64,000 nt of DNA from Rhodobacteraceae bacterium Alg231-04 (GTDB taxonomy: Bacteria > Pseudomonadota > Alphaproteobacteria > Rhodobacterales > Rhodobacteraceae). Shown piece after piece: positions 47,776 through 59,063 of this stretch. The translations under genes and the position numbers were made by a program. The notes beneath the pieces were generated by a model that was given only the letters and a program-made list of their open reading frames with translations, had not been told where the DNA came from and made no database searches. The stretch's first letter is position 1. The number at the start of each line of letters is the position of its first letter. The stretch is from positions 279,324 to 343,323 of the forward strand of contig FREY01000001.1 in assembly GCA_900143635.1 (NCBI GenBank), written 5' to 3'.

Positions 47776-47876
47776 CGAGATTTGGGCTTGATTTTCTGCA
47801 GCTGCGAAGTAATAAAGTTGCAAGAACGGGCAATCTAACGTCCGAAAATTTCAAGCCCAAACCACCGGAGGGTCGA

Positions 47877-48320
47877 ATGTTGGACAATCTGCCGCGCGGA
47901 ACCATCTGCATCGAAGACATCGAAATGGGCATGGTCCGTTACCTGCGCAAACAGGTGACGGATGAAGACATCGAGCTGTTCGCCCAAGTATCGACCGATC
48001 AGAACCCGGTGCATCTGGACGATGATTACGCCCGCGACACCATATTTCAGGGCCGCATCGCCCATGGCATGCTGACCGCCGGTCTGGTTTCTGCCGTCAT
48101 CGGTGAGCAGCTGCCCGGCCATGGTACCATCTACATGAGCCAGTCGCTGAAATTCCTTGCCCCTGTGCGCCCCGGCGACATGGTGCTGGCCGAGGTCGAA
48201 GTCATCGGCATCCAGATCGACAAACGCCGGGTGCAACTGGATTGCCGCTGCATGGTCGATGGCAAGAAGGTACTGGTTGGTGAGGCCACCGTGATGGCGC
48301 CCTCGCGCAAGTTCGACTGA
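47877..48320 (+). CDS. MaoC family dehydratase (R-specific enoyl-CoA hydratase-like)
   Basis: A 147-residue single hot-dog fold protein. The catalytic hydratase-2 motif is visible as 'DQNPVHLDDDYA' and 'QGRIAHGMLTAGL', giving the Asp/His pair. PhaJ-type members hydrate trans-2-enoyl-CoA to R-3-hydroxyacyl-CoA, feeding polyhydroxyalkanoate synthesis; a similar role is likely here but not proven. It is located between the HAD gene and ribF. Confidence 0.87.
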   Translation: MLDNLPRGTICIEDIEMGMVRYLRKQVTDEDIELFAQVSTDQNPVHLDDDYARDTIFQGRIAHGMLTAGLVSAVIGEQLPGHGTIYMSQSLKFLAPVRPGDMVLAEVEVIGIQIDKRRVQLDCRCMVDGKKVLVGEATVMAPSRKFD

Positions 48321-48396
48321 CCCGCCTTTCCGCGCGGCCTTCAAACTGCCATCAATGCGGCTTGAACCGTCCGCAATGGAAAGGTACGGATGCGCC

Positions 48397-49329
48397 ATGC
48401 GGATCATCCGAGATTATCAGTTTGTAGAAGAGCAGGATCGCGGCGCCAGCGTTGCGATCGGCAATTTCGATGGCGTCCACCGGGGCCATCAGGCGGTGAT
48501 CGGCATCGCCCGTGATGCTGTGCCGGGCGCCCCGTTGGGGATCATGACCTTTGAACCCCACCCGCGCGAATTCTTTGCCCCCGATGCCCCGCATTTTCGC
48601 CTGATGCGCGCCGAAGCCCGCGCCCACCGGCTTGAGAAACTCGGGGTTGAGCGGCTCTACCAGCTGAATTTCAACAAGCTGATGTCGTCCCTGACGCCCG
48701 ATGAATTTGCCCGCGACGTCATCGCCGAAGGTCTTGGCCTTGTGCATGTGGTTGTTGGTGCGGATTTCTGCTTTGGCAAGGGTCGCAGCGGCACCGCGGA
48801 AGACCTGACCCGCTTTGGCAAGCAATATGGTTTTGGAGTCACTGTCGTGCCCCTGATGGAACATTCCGAAAATACCGTGTCCTCGACCGCGATCCGCACC
48901 GCGCTGAGCGAAGGCCGCCCGCGCGATGCCGCCGCCATGCTGGGCCATTGGCACCGCATCGAAGGCGAGGTGATCGGCGGCGAACAACGCGGTCGCGAAC
49001 TGGGCTTTCCCACCGCCAACATGTCCGTTGACGGGCTGCACCTGCCCAAATTTGGTGTTTATGCGGTGCTGGTCGATGTTCTGGACGGCCCCAATGCCGG
49101 CAGCTACTTTGGCGCGGCCTCGCTGGGCGTGCGGCCAATGTTCAACGGTGCGCAGCCCAATCTTGAAACTTTCCTTCTGGATTTCACCGGCAACCTCTAT
49201 GGCGCGACGCTGTCGGTGGCTCTGGTCGACTACCTGCGCCCGGAACGAAAGTTTGATGGGCTGGAGGCGCTGATCGCCCAGATGGACGCTGATTGCGCCA
49301 AATCCCGAAGCATTCTGGAAATCCTATGA
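48397..49329 (+). CDS. ribF: Bifunctional riboflavin kinase/FAD synthetase
   Basis: A 310-residue enzyme that turns riboflavin into FMN and then FAD. The N-terminal FAD synthetase has 'SVAIGNFDGVHRGHQAV' (nucleotidyltransferase HxGH-like loop) and 'VSSTAIRTALSEG'. The C-terminal riboflavin kinase begins 'GEVIGGEQRGRELGFPTANM' with the P-T-A-N motif. The ATG at 48397 is chosen over an upstream frame start. It overlaps ycgN by four bases. Flavoproteins in the window (trxB, nitroreductase) use its products. Confidence 0.94.
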   Translation: MRIIRDYQFVEEQDRGASVAIGNFDGVHRGHQAVIGIARDAVPGAPLGIMTFEPHPREFFAPDAPHFRLMRAEARAHRLEKLGVERLYQLNFNKLMSSLTPDEFARDVIAEGLGLVHVVVGADFCFGKGRSGTAEDLTRFGKQYGFGVTVVPLMEHSENTVSSTAIRTALSEGRPRDAAAMLGHWHRIEGEVIGGEQRGRELGFPTANMSVDGLHLPKFGVYAVLVDVLDGPNAGSYFGAASLGVRPMFNGAQPNLETFLLDFTGNLYGATLSVALVDYLRPERKFDGLEALIAQMDADCAKSRSILEIL

Positions 49330-49796
49330 GCGACCCGATTGACCGCGCCGGACTGGCGAACCGCTTCTGGGAAAAGAAGCCTCTGGCCAAGCTGAACCCA
49401 AAGGAATGGGAGGCGCTGTGTGATGGCTGCGGCAAGTGCTGCCTCAACAAGCTGGAGGATGCGGATACTGGCGAAGTCGCCCTGACCCGCGTGTCCTGCC
49501 GCCTGCTCGATTGCGACAGTTGCCATTGCTCGCAGTACGAGATCCGCCACCAGTTTGTGCCGGAGTGCATCTCGCTGAAACCCTCCAATCTGGACACTCA
49601 CGCCTATTGGATGCCAGAAACCTGCGCCTATCGGCGTTTGTGGAAGGGCGACAAACTGCCCGAATGGCACCCGCTGCTGACCGGCGACCCACAAAGCGTC
49701 CATGATGCCGGTGTGTCTGTGCGTGGCTGGTGCGTGCCCGAATTCGAGGTCAACGAAGAAGACTGGGAAGACCACATCATCGAAGAACCCGTCTGA
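49326..49796 (+). CDS. YcgN family cysteine-cluster protein
   Basis: A 156-residue UPF0260 protein. Cys-rich parts are 'ALCDGCGKCCLNKLED', 'VSCRLLDCDSCHCSQYEIR', 'PECISLKP' and 'ETCAYRRLW', a pattern consistent with an iron-sulfur or zinc centre (CxxCxxxC type). The family role is unknown. Its ATG overlaps the ribF stop (ATGA), so the two are coupled. A GC-rich 12-bp hairpin lies after the stop. Confidence 0.9.
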   Translation: MSDPIDRAGLANRFWEKKPLAKLNPKEWEALCDGCGKCCLNKLEDADTGEVALTRVSCRLLDCDSCHCSQYEIRHQFVPECISLKPSNLDTHAYWMPETCAYRRLWKGDKLPEWHPLLTGDPQSVHDAGVSVRGWCVPEFEVNEEDWEDHIIEEPV

Positions 49797-49829
49797 AACG
49801 CGTCTGAAACGGGGTCTGACTGGATGTCC

Positions 49830-49857
49830 GACGCAGGCGCGAGGCGCGTCCTGCGTC
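49830..49857. terminator. Hairpin between convergent ycgN and hydrolase genes
   Basis: Stem GACGCAGG-CGCG/CGCG-CCTGCGTC (49830-49841 with 49845-49857) with an AGG loop and one bulged T. ACCTTATT follows on the right. It is likely a bidirectional transcription end, with no long T-run. Confidence 0.55.
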
Positions 49858-49865
49858 ACCTTATT

Positions 49866-50684
49866 CTAAAACTGGCTATGAGCGCCCCAAAAGTCGCGCA
49901 GCAGCCCGGCTGTTTCCGACGCATGGGTCACCGGCACCATATGGCCTGACCCGGCAACGGTTTTGATCCGCGCATCCGGCAGGCGCCGCTCCAGCCCCGT
50001 TGTGACATCAAAAATCACCGGATGTGTCTCTCCACCCTGGATCATCAGCACCGGCAAAGTCAGCCTGTCCAGTACCCCGTCGCGCAGCACGCCAGCAAGG
50101 TCATCATGCAGGGCAGCGCGGGCCGCAGGGATCGCATGGATGGAGCGGATCATACCTGCGCGGGCGGCCTCGGGCAGGTCCGGCCACTTGGGGCCTCCGC
50201 CACCCCAGATGCGGTTGAACAACCGCGCGGCCTGCGCGACGTCGCCAGATTCCCACGCGGCCTGAAACGGCTCTTGTACCTGCTCCATATCCTCCACCGC
50301 AGCGGACCCGTCAGCGATGGCCACCGCAAAGAACACCGGATCTATCAGGGTCAGCGACCGCACCAGTTCGGGGCGCGCCAAAGCCATACGCAGGGCCACT
50401 GTGGCCCCAAAGGAATGGCCGACCAGATCGCAACGGTGGGTGAGCATGGTCAGACCCGCCTCGACATTACGGTCCTGGAAATCCCCCTGCCCGTCCCAAT
50501 CGGGGCTTTTGCCGTGGCTGAGCGTATCAAAGGCCCTGACAGTTGCCTCAGCCTCCAGATGTTCAGCGACACCGCGCCAGGCACCGGAATGGCCCAGTGA
50601 ACAATGCACCGCCAGCACATCGCGCGCGCCATGGCCGAAGCTGCGCGTAAACACTGGCTGCGGCAGGCTGGTGGGCATGTTCAT
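49866..50684 (-). CDS. Alpha/beta hydrolase
   Basis: A 272-residue cytosolic hydrolase. The nucleophile elbow is 'CDLVGHSFGATVALRMALA' (G-H-S-F-G), the oxyanion part 'LAVHCSLGHSGAWRGVAE' and the C-terminal catalytic His 'VAGSGHMVPVTHA'. An Asp in 'GGETHPVIF' context replaces the usual acid site position. The substrate is unknown. It overlaps the HCCA isomerase gene by four bases, suggesting a shared aromatic-degradation-like pathway, which is only a guess. Confidence 0.85.
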   Translation of the reverse strand: MNMPTSLPQPVFTRSFGHGARDVLAVHCSLGHSGAWRGVAEHLEAEATVRAFDTLSHGKSPDWDGQGDFQDRNVEAGLTMLTHRCDLVGHSFGATVALRMALARPELVRSLTLIDPVFFAVAIADGSAAVEDMEQVQEPFQAAWESGDVAQAARLFNRIWGGGGPKWPDLPEAARAGMIRSIHAIPAARAALHDDLAGVLRDGVLDRLTLPVLMIQGGETHPVIFDVTTGLERRLPDARIKTVAGSGHMVPVTHASETAGLLRDFWGAHSQF

Positions 50685-51283
50685 TCCGCCTGCCCTGCCA
50701 GATATGACTCGAGATCTTCCAGCCGGTCCTGACCCCAGAACCGCGCGTCATCCGGCGTGACATAAAAGGGCGCCCCAAACACGCCGGCCTTCACCGCGTC
50801 CTCCAGGTTCTGCGCATAGGTCTCTGCCCCCATCAGCAAACCGCTGTCGGCCAGCGATGCGTCAAAGCCCGCCGCCTCCAGACAGTCGCGGATCACCTGA
50901 TCATGGGCGATATTCTTCTCTTCCGCCCAGCAGGCGCGCAGAAAGGAATGAACCAGAGCTCCGACATCACCGCCACCCGCCGCCTGTGCGGCGATCACCG
51001 CATAAGAGGACGGCGCCATATTCACCGGCCAGAACGCAGGTTTGAGGTTAAAGGGCAGATTGACCTTCTTGGCCTGCCGCACCAATTCCTGGGCGCGGTA
51101 TTCCTGACGCGAGATATGGCGATCCTTGGGAAGCGAGCCGCCGGTGCGGGCAAACAACGCCGGCAGGTCGAGCGGTTTGTAGTTGATCTGCACCCCCTGC
51201 CGGGCTGCGATCTCTTCCAGCCGTGTGCCGGCCAGATAGGCGTATGGCGACAAGGTCGCAAAATAGTAATCGATGACGCGCAT
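50681..51283 (-). CDS. 2-hydroxychromene-2-carboxylate isomerase-like (DsbA-fold, kappa GST)
   Basis: A 200-residue protein of the HCCA isomerase/kappa-class GST family. It starts 'MRVIDYYFATLSPYAYLAG', with S13 in place of a thioredoxin Cys, and ends the domain with 'GVFGAPFYVTPDDARFWGQDRLEDL', a typical family ending. Relatives isomerise 2-hydroxychromene-2-carboxylate in naphthalene breakdown, using glutathione. The ATG at 51283 is preferred over a TTG at 51289. It is the first gene before the alpha/beta hydrolase. Confidence 0.88.
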   Translation of the reverse strand: MRVIDYYFATLSPYAYLAGTRLEEIAARQGVQINYKPLDLPALFARTGGSLPKDRHISRQEYRAQELVRQAKKVNLPFNLKPAFWPVNMAPSSYAVIAAQAAGGGDVGALVHSFLRACWAEEKNIAHDQVIRDCLEAAGFDASLADSGLLMGAETYAQNLEDAVKAGVFGAPFYVTPDDARFWGQDRLEDLESYLAGQAE

Positions 51284-51392
51284 GGACAATTTCTCCCCCT
51301 CGGAACTAGGCCTGAAGCTAAGCGCATGCTAAGCGGGGTTCAATATCACGAATCTGTCACATAGACATTCGCTGCCTGGGGATATTCAGCCG

Positions 51393-52415
51393 ATGCCGCA
51401 ACTCAACGAACCTAAGCTTATCGCTGGGAACGCCAACCTTCCGCTCGGAGAGGCCATCGCCCGCCGCATGAGCCTGCACCGTGGTGTGGATCAGGGTCTG
51501 GTCGACGCCCGTGTCGAACGTTTCAACGACGGCGAGATCTTCGTCGAAGTCTACGAAAACGTCCGTGGCGAAGACATGTTCATCGTCCAGCCGACCTCGA
51601 ACCCGGCCAACGACAACCTGATGGAGCTGCTGATCATCGCTGACGCCCTGCGCCGGTCTTCGGCACAGCGCATCACCGCCGTGATCCCCTACTTCGGCTA
51701 TGCCCGTCAGGATCGCCGCACCAAGGCGCGGACGCCGATTTCGGCCAAGCTGGTCGCCAATATGCTGACCGGTGCGGGCATCGAGCGGGTTCTGACCATG
51801 GACCTGCACGCCGCGCAGATTCAGGGCTTCTTCGACATCCCGGTCGACAACCTCTATGCCTCGCCGATCTTTGCACTGGACGTGAAGGCGCAGTTCAAGG
51901 ACCGCATGGACGAGCTGATGGTCGTATCGCCTGACGTGGGCGGCGTTGCCCGCGCCCGCGAACTGGCCAAACGTATCAGCGCGCCGCTGTCGATCGTCGA
52001 CAAGCGCCGCGAAAAGGCCGGTGAAGTGGCCGAGATGACCGTAATTGGCGACGTGACCGACAAGATCTGCCTGATCGTCGATGACATGTGCGACACCGCC
52101 GGCACCCTGTGCAAGGCAGCTCAGGTGCTGCTGGACAATGGCGCCAAGGAAGTTCACGCCTATATCACCCACGGCGTGATGAGCGGCCCTGCGGTAGAGC
52201 GTGTGACCAATTCGGTGATGAAGTCGCTGGTGCTGACCGACACGATCCAGCCGACGCAGGAAATCCTGAACACGCCGAACATCCGCATCGTGCCCACCGC
52301 ACCGCTGTTCACCCAAGCTATCCTGAACATCTGGCACGGCACATCTGTGTCCTCGCTGTTCGAAGACAAGACCCTGATCCCGATCTACGAGAGCCTTTAT
52401 ACCAACGGCCAGTAA
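51393..52415 (+). CDS. prs: Ribose-phosphate pyrophosphokinase (PRPP synthase)
   Basis: A 340-residue enzyme that makes PRPP from ribose-5-phosphate and ATP for purine, pyrimidine, NAD, His and Trp synthesis. Signatures are '[19 protein letters not shown]' (start region), '[13 protein letters not shown]' flexible loop, '[14 protein letters not shown]' and the PRPP loop '[14 protein letters not shown]'. It is slightly longer than E. coli Prs at the C-terminus. A perfect terminator follows 26 bp after the stop. Two GCTAAGCG repeats lie 11 bp apart upstream of the gene. Confidence 0.96.
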   Translation: MPQLNEPKLIAGNANLPLGEAIARRMSLHRGVDQGLVDARVERFNDGEIFVEVYENVRGEDMFIVQPTSNPANDNLMELLIIADALRRSSAQRITAVIPYFGYARQDRRTKARTPISAKLVANMLTGAGIERVLTMDLHAAQIQGFFDIPVDNLYASPIFALDVKAQFKDRMDELMVVSPDVGGVARARELAKRISAPLSIVDKRREKAGEVAEMTVIGDVTDKICLIVDDMCDTAGTLCKAAQVLLDNGAKEVHAYITHGVMSGPAVERVTNSVMKSLVLTDTIQPTQEILNTPNIRIVPTAPLFTQAILNIWHGTSVSSLFEDKTLIPIYESLYTNGQ

Positions 52416-52440
52416 TCAAGTTCAGACGAACCCAAGATCA

Positions 52441-52475
52441 AGACCCGGTCAGGAAACTGACCGGGTCTTTTTTGT
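52441..52475 (+). terminator. Strong terminator of prs
   Basis: A perfect 12-bp stem AAGACCCGGTCA/TGACCGGGTCTT (52441-52452 with 52459-52470) with a GGAAAC loop is followed by TTTT. Confidence 0.9.
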
Positions 52476-52546
52476 TCCTAAGCCGCGTTTCTACGCCTCT
52501 AGGGCGTTCCTCTGAGGCAAAACCCACCGGAGAGGGCCACGTACCC

Positions 52547-52897
52547 TTATTCAACGTCCCAGTCATCGCCAAAAGGCAGCTCGCCTATGGCCAGCCACGC
52601 GGCGCGAATGCGGGCGACACGGCTGTCTGCCCAGGTCCGAAAGACAATCTCAAATCCTGTTGGGGTGACATTCTCGGCAATCAGATGCGCGCGCACCGCG
52701 GCCGAGGTTTCCATGTCCCACAGGGAGATCGACAGCTGCACCGCTGGCGGGGCGCCAAACGCCTCACCAAATTCGACCTTGCAGCGTCGCTCGCGCGGGC
52801 CGGTGCCGGTCCACATCTCACCGCCGCTTTCAAAGTCAGAGAAGACCTCAGTCTCGCCCTGTTCGATGCCGGTTCTTGGGTTGCTCAGTCGTCGCAT
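52547..52897 (-). CDS. H-type lectin domain-containing protein
   Basis: A 116-residue protein that is a single H-type lectin domain: 'FSDFESGGEMWTGTGPRERR' at the start, 'VEFGEAFGAPPAVQLSISLW', 'TPTGFEIVFRTWADSRVARIRA' and 'WLAIGE' at the end. This sugar-binding domain is known from snail agglutinin and is frequent as a small protein in roseobacters. No signal peptide is seen. The ATG at 52897 fits the domain start; 52912 is an alternative. It sits between prs and the atp operon, without an obvious partner. Confidence 0.85.
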   Translation of the reverse strand: MRRLSNPRTGIEQGETEVFSDFESGGEMWTGTGPRERRCKVEFGEAFGAPPAVQLSISLWDMETSAAVRAHLIAENVTPTGFEIVFRTWADSRVARIRAAWLAIGELPFGDDWDVE

Positions 52898-52960
52898 GGG
52901 AAAATCGCACATTCCTTCAATACCACGTTACTAACGCGGGCTTAACAATCGGGAAAGCGG

Positions 52961-52989
52961 CAAAAAGAAAACCGGCCCCGAAGGGCCGG
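52961..52989 (-). terminator. Rho-independent terminator of the atp operon
   Basis: On the minus strand CCGGCCC/GGGCCGG around a TTCG tetraloop (52989-52972) is followed by TTTTCTTTTTG, 31 bp after the atpC stop. Confidence 0.88.
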
Positions 52990-53020
52990 CTTCAAAATCT
53001 TACAGTCCAGAACGGACAGC

Positions 53021-53434
53021 TCAGAGCGACATATGGGTGCCGAGCGCTTCCATGTCTGCAAGCAGCTTGGCAGCGTCAGCGACCAGGCCGTGCGGCTGGT
53101 CGTCTTCCTGAGCGGTCTTATACATCTCGCGTGCTTCTTCAATCAGCTCGTCCAGATGCGCGCGGGTCACTTCGTCCATCGGCAATGCGCGTTCGGCCAG
53201 AACCGAAAGTGCTTCGCCGTTGATCTCAGCAAACCCGCCGGTGACCAGATACTCCGAAGTGCCGGCGGGGCTTTCAACCCGCAGGACACCCGGACGCAGG
53301 GTGGTGATGGTCGGCGCATGCATCGGCATAGCCGTCATGTCACCTTCCGCACCCGGGATCTGAACCGCGGTGGCCTGGAGCGAAGCAAGGCTCCGCTCAG
53401 GGCTCACCAGGTCGAATTGCATGGTATCAGCCAT
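53021..53434 (-). CDS. atpC: ATP synthase epsilon subunit
   Basis: A 137-residue F1 subunit. The N-terminal beta-sandwich has '[15 protein letters not shown]' and '[15 protein letters not shown]', and the C-terminal helical hairpin includes '[20 protein letters not shown]'. Epsilon links gamma to the c-ring and can inhibit ATP hydrolysis. It is the last gene of atpHAGDC, 12 bp behind atpD, and ends at a strong terminator. Confidence 0.95.
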   Translation of the reverse strand: MADTMQFDLVSPERSLASLQATAVQIPGAEGDMTAMPMHAPTITTLRPGVLRVESPAGTSEYLVTGGFAEINGEALSVLAERALPMDEVTRAHLDELIEEAREMYKTAQEDDQPHGLVADAAKLLADMEALGTHMSL

Positions 53435-53445
53435 TAGGGCCCTCC

Positions 53446-54891
<1,446 letters not shown>

Positions 54892-55767
54892 TTAGAGCGC
54901 CTCAGCGCCCGAAATAATTTCAATCAGCTCGTTGGTGATCACGGCCTGACGGGAACGGTTGAACTCGATGGTCAGTTGGTCGATCATCTCGCCCGCGTTC
55001 CGGGTCGCGTTGTCCATCGCGCTCATCCGGGCACCCTGTTCGGATGCACCGTTTTCCAGCAGTGCCGAGAAGATCTGCGTGGCAACACCACGAGGCAGCA
55101 GGTCGGCGAGGATCGCCTCTTCGCTGGGCTCATAGTCATAGCCAGCCGATACACCCTCGACCTCACCGCCCTCGTAAGAGGCCGGAATGATCTGCTGTGC
55201 GGTCGGGATCTGGGTCACAACGTTGACGAACTCCGCGAAGAAGATCGTCGCTACGTCGAATTCGCCGGCGTCGAAACGGGCCAGCACATCGCGAGCGATG
55301 TCCTGAGCGTTCACATAGCCGAGTCGTTTGACGGCACTCAGGTCCACGTGGCCGATGAAGCAATCACCGAGGTCACGATTGAGAGCGTCACGGCCCTTTT
55401 TGCCAACGGTCAAGATCTTGACGGTCTTGCCAGCGGCCTTCAGCTCATGAGCTTTCAGGCGCGCCTGCTTGGCAATATTGGAGTTGAAGCCACCGCAAAG
55501 ACCACGTTCGCTGGTCATTACGATCAGCAGCTGAACTTGATCGCTGCCGGTGCCCTTGATGAGCGCCGGAGCGTTGTCGCTGCCGCCAGCCGAAGCGGCC
55601 AGGCCTGCCATCACGGTGTTGAACCGCTTGGTGTAGGGCCGGGACTCTTCAGCAGCTTCCTGGGCGCGGCGAAGTTTCGCCGCGGCCACCATCTGCATGG
55701 CTTTTGTGATCTTCCGAGTGTTTTTCACACTCTGGATCCGGGTTTTTAGGTCCTTGAGCGAAGGCAT
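54892..55767 (-). CDS. atpG: ATP synthase gamma subunit
   Basis: A 291-residue central-stalk subunit. The N-terminal helix '[20 protein letters not shown]' and C-terminal '[12 protein letters not shown]' with '[20 protein letters not shown]' form the coiled-coil shaft; the middle is a Rossmann-like domain ('[16 protein letters not shown]'). It turns inside the alpha/beta hexamer. It is third in the operon, 14 bp behind atpA. Confidence 0.96.
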   Translation of the reverse strand: MPSLKDLKTRIQSVKNTRKITKAMQMVAAAKLRRAQEAAEESRPYTKRFNTVMAGLAASAGGSDNAPALIKGTGSDQVQLLIVMTSERGLCGGFNSNIAKQARLKAHELKAAGKTVKILTVGKKGRDALNRDLGDCFIGHVDLSAVKRLGYVNAQDIARDVLARFDAGEFDVATIFFAEFVNVVTQIPTAQQIIPASYEGGEVEGVSAGYDYEPSEEAILADLLPRGVATQIFSALLENGASEQGARMSAMDNATRNAGEMIDQLTIEFNRSRQAVITNELIEIISGAEAL

Positions 55768-55781
55768 CTGCTGCGCTCCCC

Positions 55782-57323
55782 TTACGCGAAGTCAGCTGCG
55801 AATTCGTCGAGCGCTGCTTTCATTTTCTCAAGCGGTTCGCCCTTCTTGAACTTGGGATCTTCGTCGGTGATCCACTGCAGGAAGTCCGCTTTCTTGGTGC
55901 GCAGGAAGGACAGCAGTTCAGCTTCGAAGCGGCCGACGTCCTTCAGGTCGATGTTGTCAAGGTAGCCGTTGGTGCCGGCGAAGATGACGCAAACGATTTC
56001 CGAGTTGGTCAGCGGCGAGTACTGCGGCTGCTTCATCAGCTCGGTCAGGCGGGCACCACGGTTCAGCAGCTGCTGAGTGGCGGCGTCCAGGTCGGAACCG
56101 AACTGAGCAAAGGCCGCCATTTCGCGGTACTGAGCCAGCGACAGTTTAACCGGGCCAGCAACCGAGGACATCGCATCGGTCTGAGCCGAGGAGCCAACGC
56201 GCGAAACCGACAGACCGGTGTTCACAGCAGGACGGATGCCCTGGTAGAACAGTTCGGTTTCCAAGAAGATCTGACCGTCGGTGATCGAGATCACGTTGGT
56301 CGGAATAAACGCGGACACGTCGCCGCCCTGGGTTTCAATGACGGGCAGCGCGGTCAGCGAGCCGGCACCGAAGTCTTCGTTCAGCTTGGCCGAACGCTCC
56401 AGCAGGCGCGAGTGGAGGTAGAAAACGTCGCCAGGATAGGCTTCACGTCCGGGCGGACGACGCAGCAGCAGGGACATCTGGCGATAAGCAACAGCCTGTT
56501 TGGACAGATCATCATAGATGATCAGGGCGTGCTTGCCGTTGTCGCGGAAGAATTCTGCCATTGCGGTCGCGGCGTAGGGTGCCAGGAACTGCATCGGTGC
56601 AGGCTCGGACGCGGTCGCGGCCACAACGATGGAGTATTCCATCGCGCCGGACTCTTCCAGCTTCTTCACCAGCTGCGCAACGGTGGAGCGCTTCTGGCCG
56701 ATCGCAACGTAGACGCAGTAGAGCTTCTTGCTCTCGTCGTCGCCAGCCGCGTCGTTGTAGGATTTCTGGTTCAGGATGGTGTCGAGCGCGATTGCGGTCT
56801 TACCAGTCTGACGGTCGCCAATGATCAGTTCGCGCTGGCCACGGCCAACGGGGATCATCGCGTCCACGGATTTCAGGCCAGTCGCCATCGGTTCGTGAAC
56901 CGACTTACGCGGGATGATGCCCGGCGCTTTGACGTCTGCAACGCCGCGCTCGGCACCCTCGATAGGGCCTTTGCCGTCCAGCGGGTTGCCCAGACCGTCA
57001 ACAACACGACCCAAGAGGCCGTTGCCGATTGGCACGTCCACGATGGAGTTGGTGCGCTTGACGGTGTCACCTTCTTTAATGTCGCGGTCGGTGCCGAAGA
57101 TAACCACACCAACGTTGTCGGTTTCCAGGTTCAGCGCCATGCCCATGATGCCGCCGGGGAATTCGACCATTTCACCGGCCTGAACATTGTCGAGACCGTA
57201 AACGCGGGCGATACCGTCACCAACGCTCAGCACGCGGCCGACTTCTGCCACCTCAGCTTCTTGACCAAAATTCTTGATCTGGTCTTTCAGGATCGCAGAA
57301 ATCTCTGCTGCTTGGATACCCAT
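55782..57323 (-). CDS. atpA: ATP synthase alpha subunit
   Basis: A 513-residue F1 subunit with a regulatory nucleotide site. The P-loop is '[12 protein letters not shown]' (169-180). '[15 protein letters not shown]' and '[17 protein letters not shown]' are family signatures. The start lies directly next to the atpH stop, with no gap. Second in the operon. It alternates with beta in the catalytic head. Confidence 0.98.
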   Translation of the reverse strand: MGIQAAEISAILKDQIKNFGQEAEVAEVGRVLSVGDGIARVYGLDNVQAGEMVEFPGGIMGMALNLETDNVGVVIFGTDRDIKEGDTVKRTNSIVDVPIGNGLLGRVVDGLGNPLDGKGPIEGAERGVADVKAPGIIPRKSVHEPMATGLKSVDAMIPVGRGQRELIIGDRQTGKTAIALDTILNQKSYNDAAGDDESKKLYCVYVAIGQKRSTVAQLVKKLEESGAMEYSIVVAATASEPAPMQFLAPYAATAMAEFFRDNGKHALIIYDDLSKQAVAYRQMSLLLRRPPGREAYPGDVFYLHSRLLERSAKLNEDFGAGSLTALPVIETQGGDVSAFIPTNVISITDGQIFLETELFYQGIRPAVNTGLSVSRVGSSAQTDAMSSVAGPVKLSLAQYREMAAFAQFGSDLDAATQQLLNRGARLTELMKQPQYSPLTNSEIVCVIFAGTNGYLDNIDLKDVGRFEAELLSFLRTKKADFLQWITDEDPKFKKGEPLEKMKAALDEFAADFA

Positions 57324-57884
57324 TTATCCGACCTCTTTCATTGCGTTCTGGAGTGAGTTGAGCTTGGAGCGGATCGAGGTATCGATCATCTTCGAGCCCA
57401 CTTTAACAACAAGACCGCCGATGATGGTTTCATCGACGGTTGCATTCACGGTGACCTTCTTGCCCACGCGCTCGGCCAGCGTCTTGGCCAGCTTGTCGCT
57501 TTGGGTTTTGGTCAGGGCCTTGGCCGAGGTCACATCAGCGGTGACTTCGCCACGGGCATCAGCCAGACGCGCGCGCAGGGCGGCGATCATGGCTGGAACC
57601 ACAAACAGGCGGCGTTTCTGCGCCATCAGCGACAGCGCGTTCGCCAGAACAGGGTCGAGCCCCATCTTGGCAGTAACAGCCGTAATCGCCTTTTCCTGCT
57701 CTTCGCGCGAAATCAGCGGCGAAGTGATCAGTGTTTGCAGATCTGCGCTGCCCTCAAGGGCAGCTGCCAGGTCATTGAGACCGGTTTCAAGGCCGTCGAG
57801 GGCTTTGCCCTCTTCAGCGATCTCAAAGATCGCGGAGGCATAGCGCTGCGCAATGCCTGCGGAAATCGAAGCTGGTTCGGACAC
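57324..57884 (-). CDS. atpH: ATP synthase delta subunit
   Basis: A 186-residue peripheral-stalk subunit (OSCP homologue). The N-terminal six-helix bundle begins 'SISAGIAQRYASAIFEIAEE', and the C-terminal part has 'VNATVDETIIGGLVVKVGSK'. GTG at 57884 is preferred to GTG 57890 because GGAAGG then has the right six-base spacing. It is the first gene of atpHAGDC; F0 genes are elsewhere, as in other Rhodobacteraceae. Confidence 0.93.
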   Translation of the reverse strand: MSEPASISAGIAQRYASAIFEIAEEGKALDGLETGLNDLAAALEGSADLQTLITSPLISREEQEKAITAVTAKMGLDPVLANALSLMAQKRRLFVVPAMIAALRARLADARGEVTADVTSAKALTKTQSDKLAKTLAERVGKKVTVNATVDETIIGGLVVKVGSKMIDTSIRSKLNSLQNAMKEVG

Positions 57885-58255
57885 GTCCACCCTTCCGATA
57901 TTGGCCCCGGTTCGCGCGCCCGAAGGCGGCCCCGGGGGCGTGCGTTCAGTCCCCCCAAGGTTACGGAGGGCGTCAAAATCAGCGTGGATGTAACAGAGGC
58001 ACAGTTACGTATCAACTGTTTATAAATGCGATGGGGAAACATGTTTATACTATGTTTTCAGCAACTTACCCCAAGTGCGTCGCTTTGCAGCAACCCCATA
58101 CCCCTAAAAAAGCAAGTTGAAGGCAGCTTTTTTCGTGACCTCGGGGAAAAAAACGCCCGACAAACGGTGAGAAAAGGGGGTGTCGCAGGGCTTAGACCGC
58201 CAAATTTCGGCGCTTTTGCGACTCTGAATGCCGCGAATGGGAATCATCGCTCCGG
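57885..58255. other. 371-bp intergenic region upstream of the atp operon
   Basis: No credible gene is seen; a short open frame near 58026-58259 looks non-coding. The atp promoter should lie here on the minus strand, and one candidate is TTGATA-N17-TACATC near 58017-57989, but the match is poor. The part near 58106-58133 holds the hairpin listed separately. Several AT-rich stretches with ATAAA occur at about 58022-58056. Confidence 0.4.
58106..58133 (-). terminator. Predicted terminator of the methyltransferase gene
   Basis: AAAAAAGC/GCTTTTTT forms an 8-bp stem with a 12-base loop (58106-58113 with 58126-58133), about 120 bp beyond the stop of the gene at 58256, with T-rich ends in both directions. 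Confidence 0.5.
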
Positions 58256-59002
58256 TTAGGCCGGCTCCGGCATCGGATTGGACAGGCCCTCCAGCACCCG
58301 AATACGGGCCGGTTTGCGATGCTTGATCATATGTCCCTTTTGCGAATGTATCTGCTTGGACACTTCGACCATGAAAACGCCCCCCGCCAGGACCGTTGGC
58401 AAACGGCGCCCGGTCTTTTCCAGCATTGGCCCTGCCTTCAGCCAGAATCGCCGCGACGAGGGCAGCCGGTACAACACCGCCGCATGGCGTTCGGTGGTGA
58501 AATGATGTGCCCGCAGCTGCGCCTCAAGCTGGCCCAAAGTATAAGGTCGGCCATAGCCAAATGGTGTGCGGTCCGACCGCGACCAAAGCCCGGCGCGGTT
58601 TGGCACAATGAACATGGCCCGTCCGCCCGGCCCCAGCACCCGCCAGCATTCCTCCAGCAGTTTGGACGGCCGCTCGGATGTTTCCAGACCATGCATCACC
58701 ACCAGGCGGTCCACATGTCCGGTTTCCAGCGGCCAACGGGTTTCCTCGCACAGGACCGAAACATTGGGCATGCCTGCAGGCCACTGCATAACGCCCTGCG
58801 GGCCCGGCATCAGGGCCACAACCCGGCGCGCATCCGCCAAGTAAGGCCGCAACAGCGGTGCCGCGAATCCAAATCCAGCGACCGTATCGCCGGCGCAATC
58901 GGGCCACATCTCCAGCAGCCGCCCGCGGATCGACGCCTGCGCCGCCCGCCCCAGCATGCTGCGGTAGTAGAAATTCCTCAGATCTTGCACGTCAAGATGC
59001 AT
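58256..59002 (-). CDS. Class I SAM-dependent methyltransferase
   Basis: A 248-residue enzyme with a Methyltransf_11-type domain. '[20 protein letters not shown]' is the SAM loop (the usual D-x-G-x-G is changed to 'AGFGFA'), '[20 protein letters not shown]' the motif-II region, and '[20 protein letters not shown]' the post-II motif. The C-terminal 50 residues are basic. The substrate is unknown. The ATG at 59002 is favoured over an upstream frame. It is divergent from gloB, which starts 61 bp away. Confidence 0.85.
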   Translation of the reverse strand: MHLDVQDLRNFYYRSMLGRAAQASIRGRLLEMWPDCAGDTVAGFGFAAPLLRPYLADARRVVALMPGPQGVMQWPAGMPNVSVLCEETRWPLETGHVDRLVVMHGLETSERPSKLLEECWRVLGPGGRAMFIVPNRAGLWSRSDRTPFGYGRPYTLGQLEAQLRAHHFTTERHAAVLYRLPSSRRFWLKAGPMLEKTGRRLPTVLAGGVFMVEVSKQIHSQKGHMIKHRKPARIRVLEGLSNPMPEPA

Positions 59003-59063
59003 TGCGGGTGCCCGCCCATTACGACAATCTATGCGCAGTTTAGCAACGTAAAGGCAGAATGCC

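Noticed and set aside
51317..51335. Two GCTAAGCG copies 11 bp apart upstream of prs
   Set aside because: Eight-base repeats at this spacing can occur by chance; no palindrome or promoter relation was convincing.
58026..58259. 77-residue open frame upstream of the atp operon
   Set aside because: Lies over a hairpin and AT-rich promoter DNA, has no ribosome-binding site and no recognisable domain.
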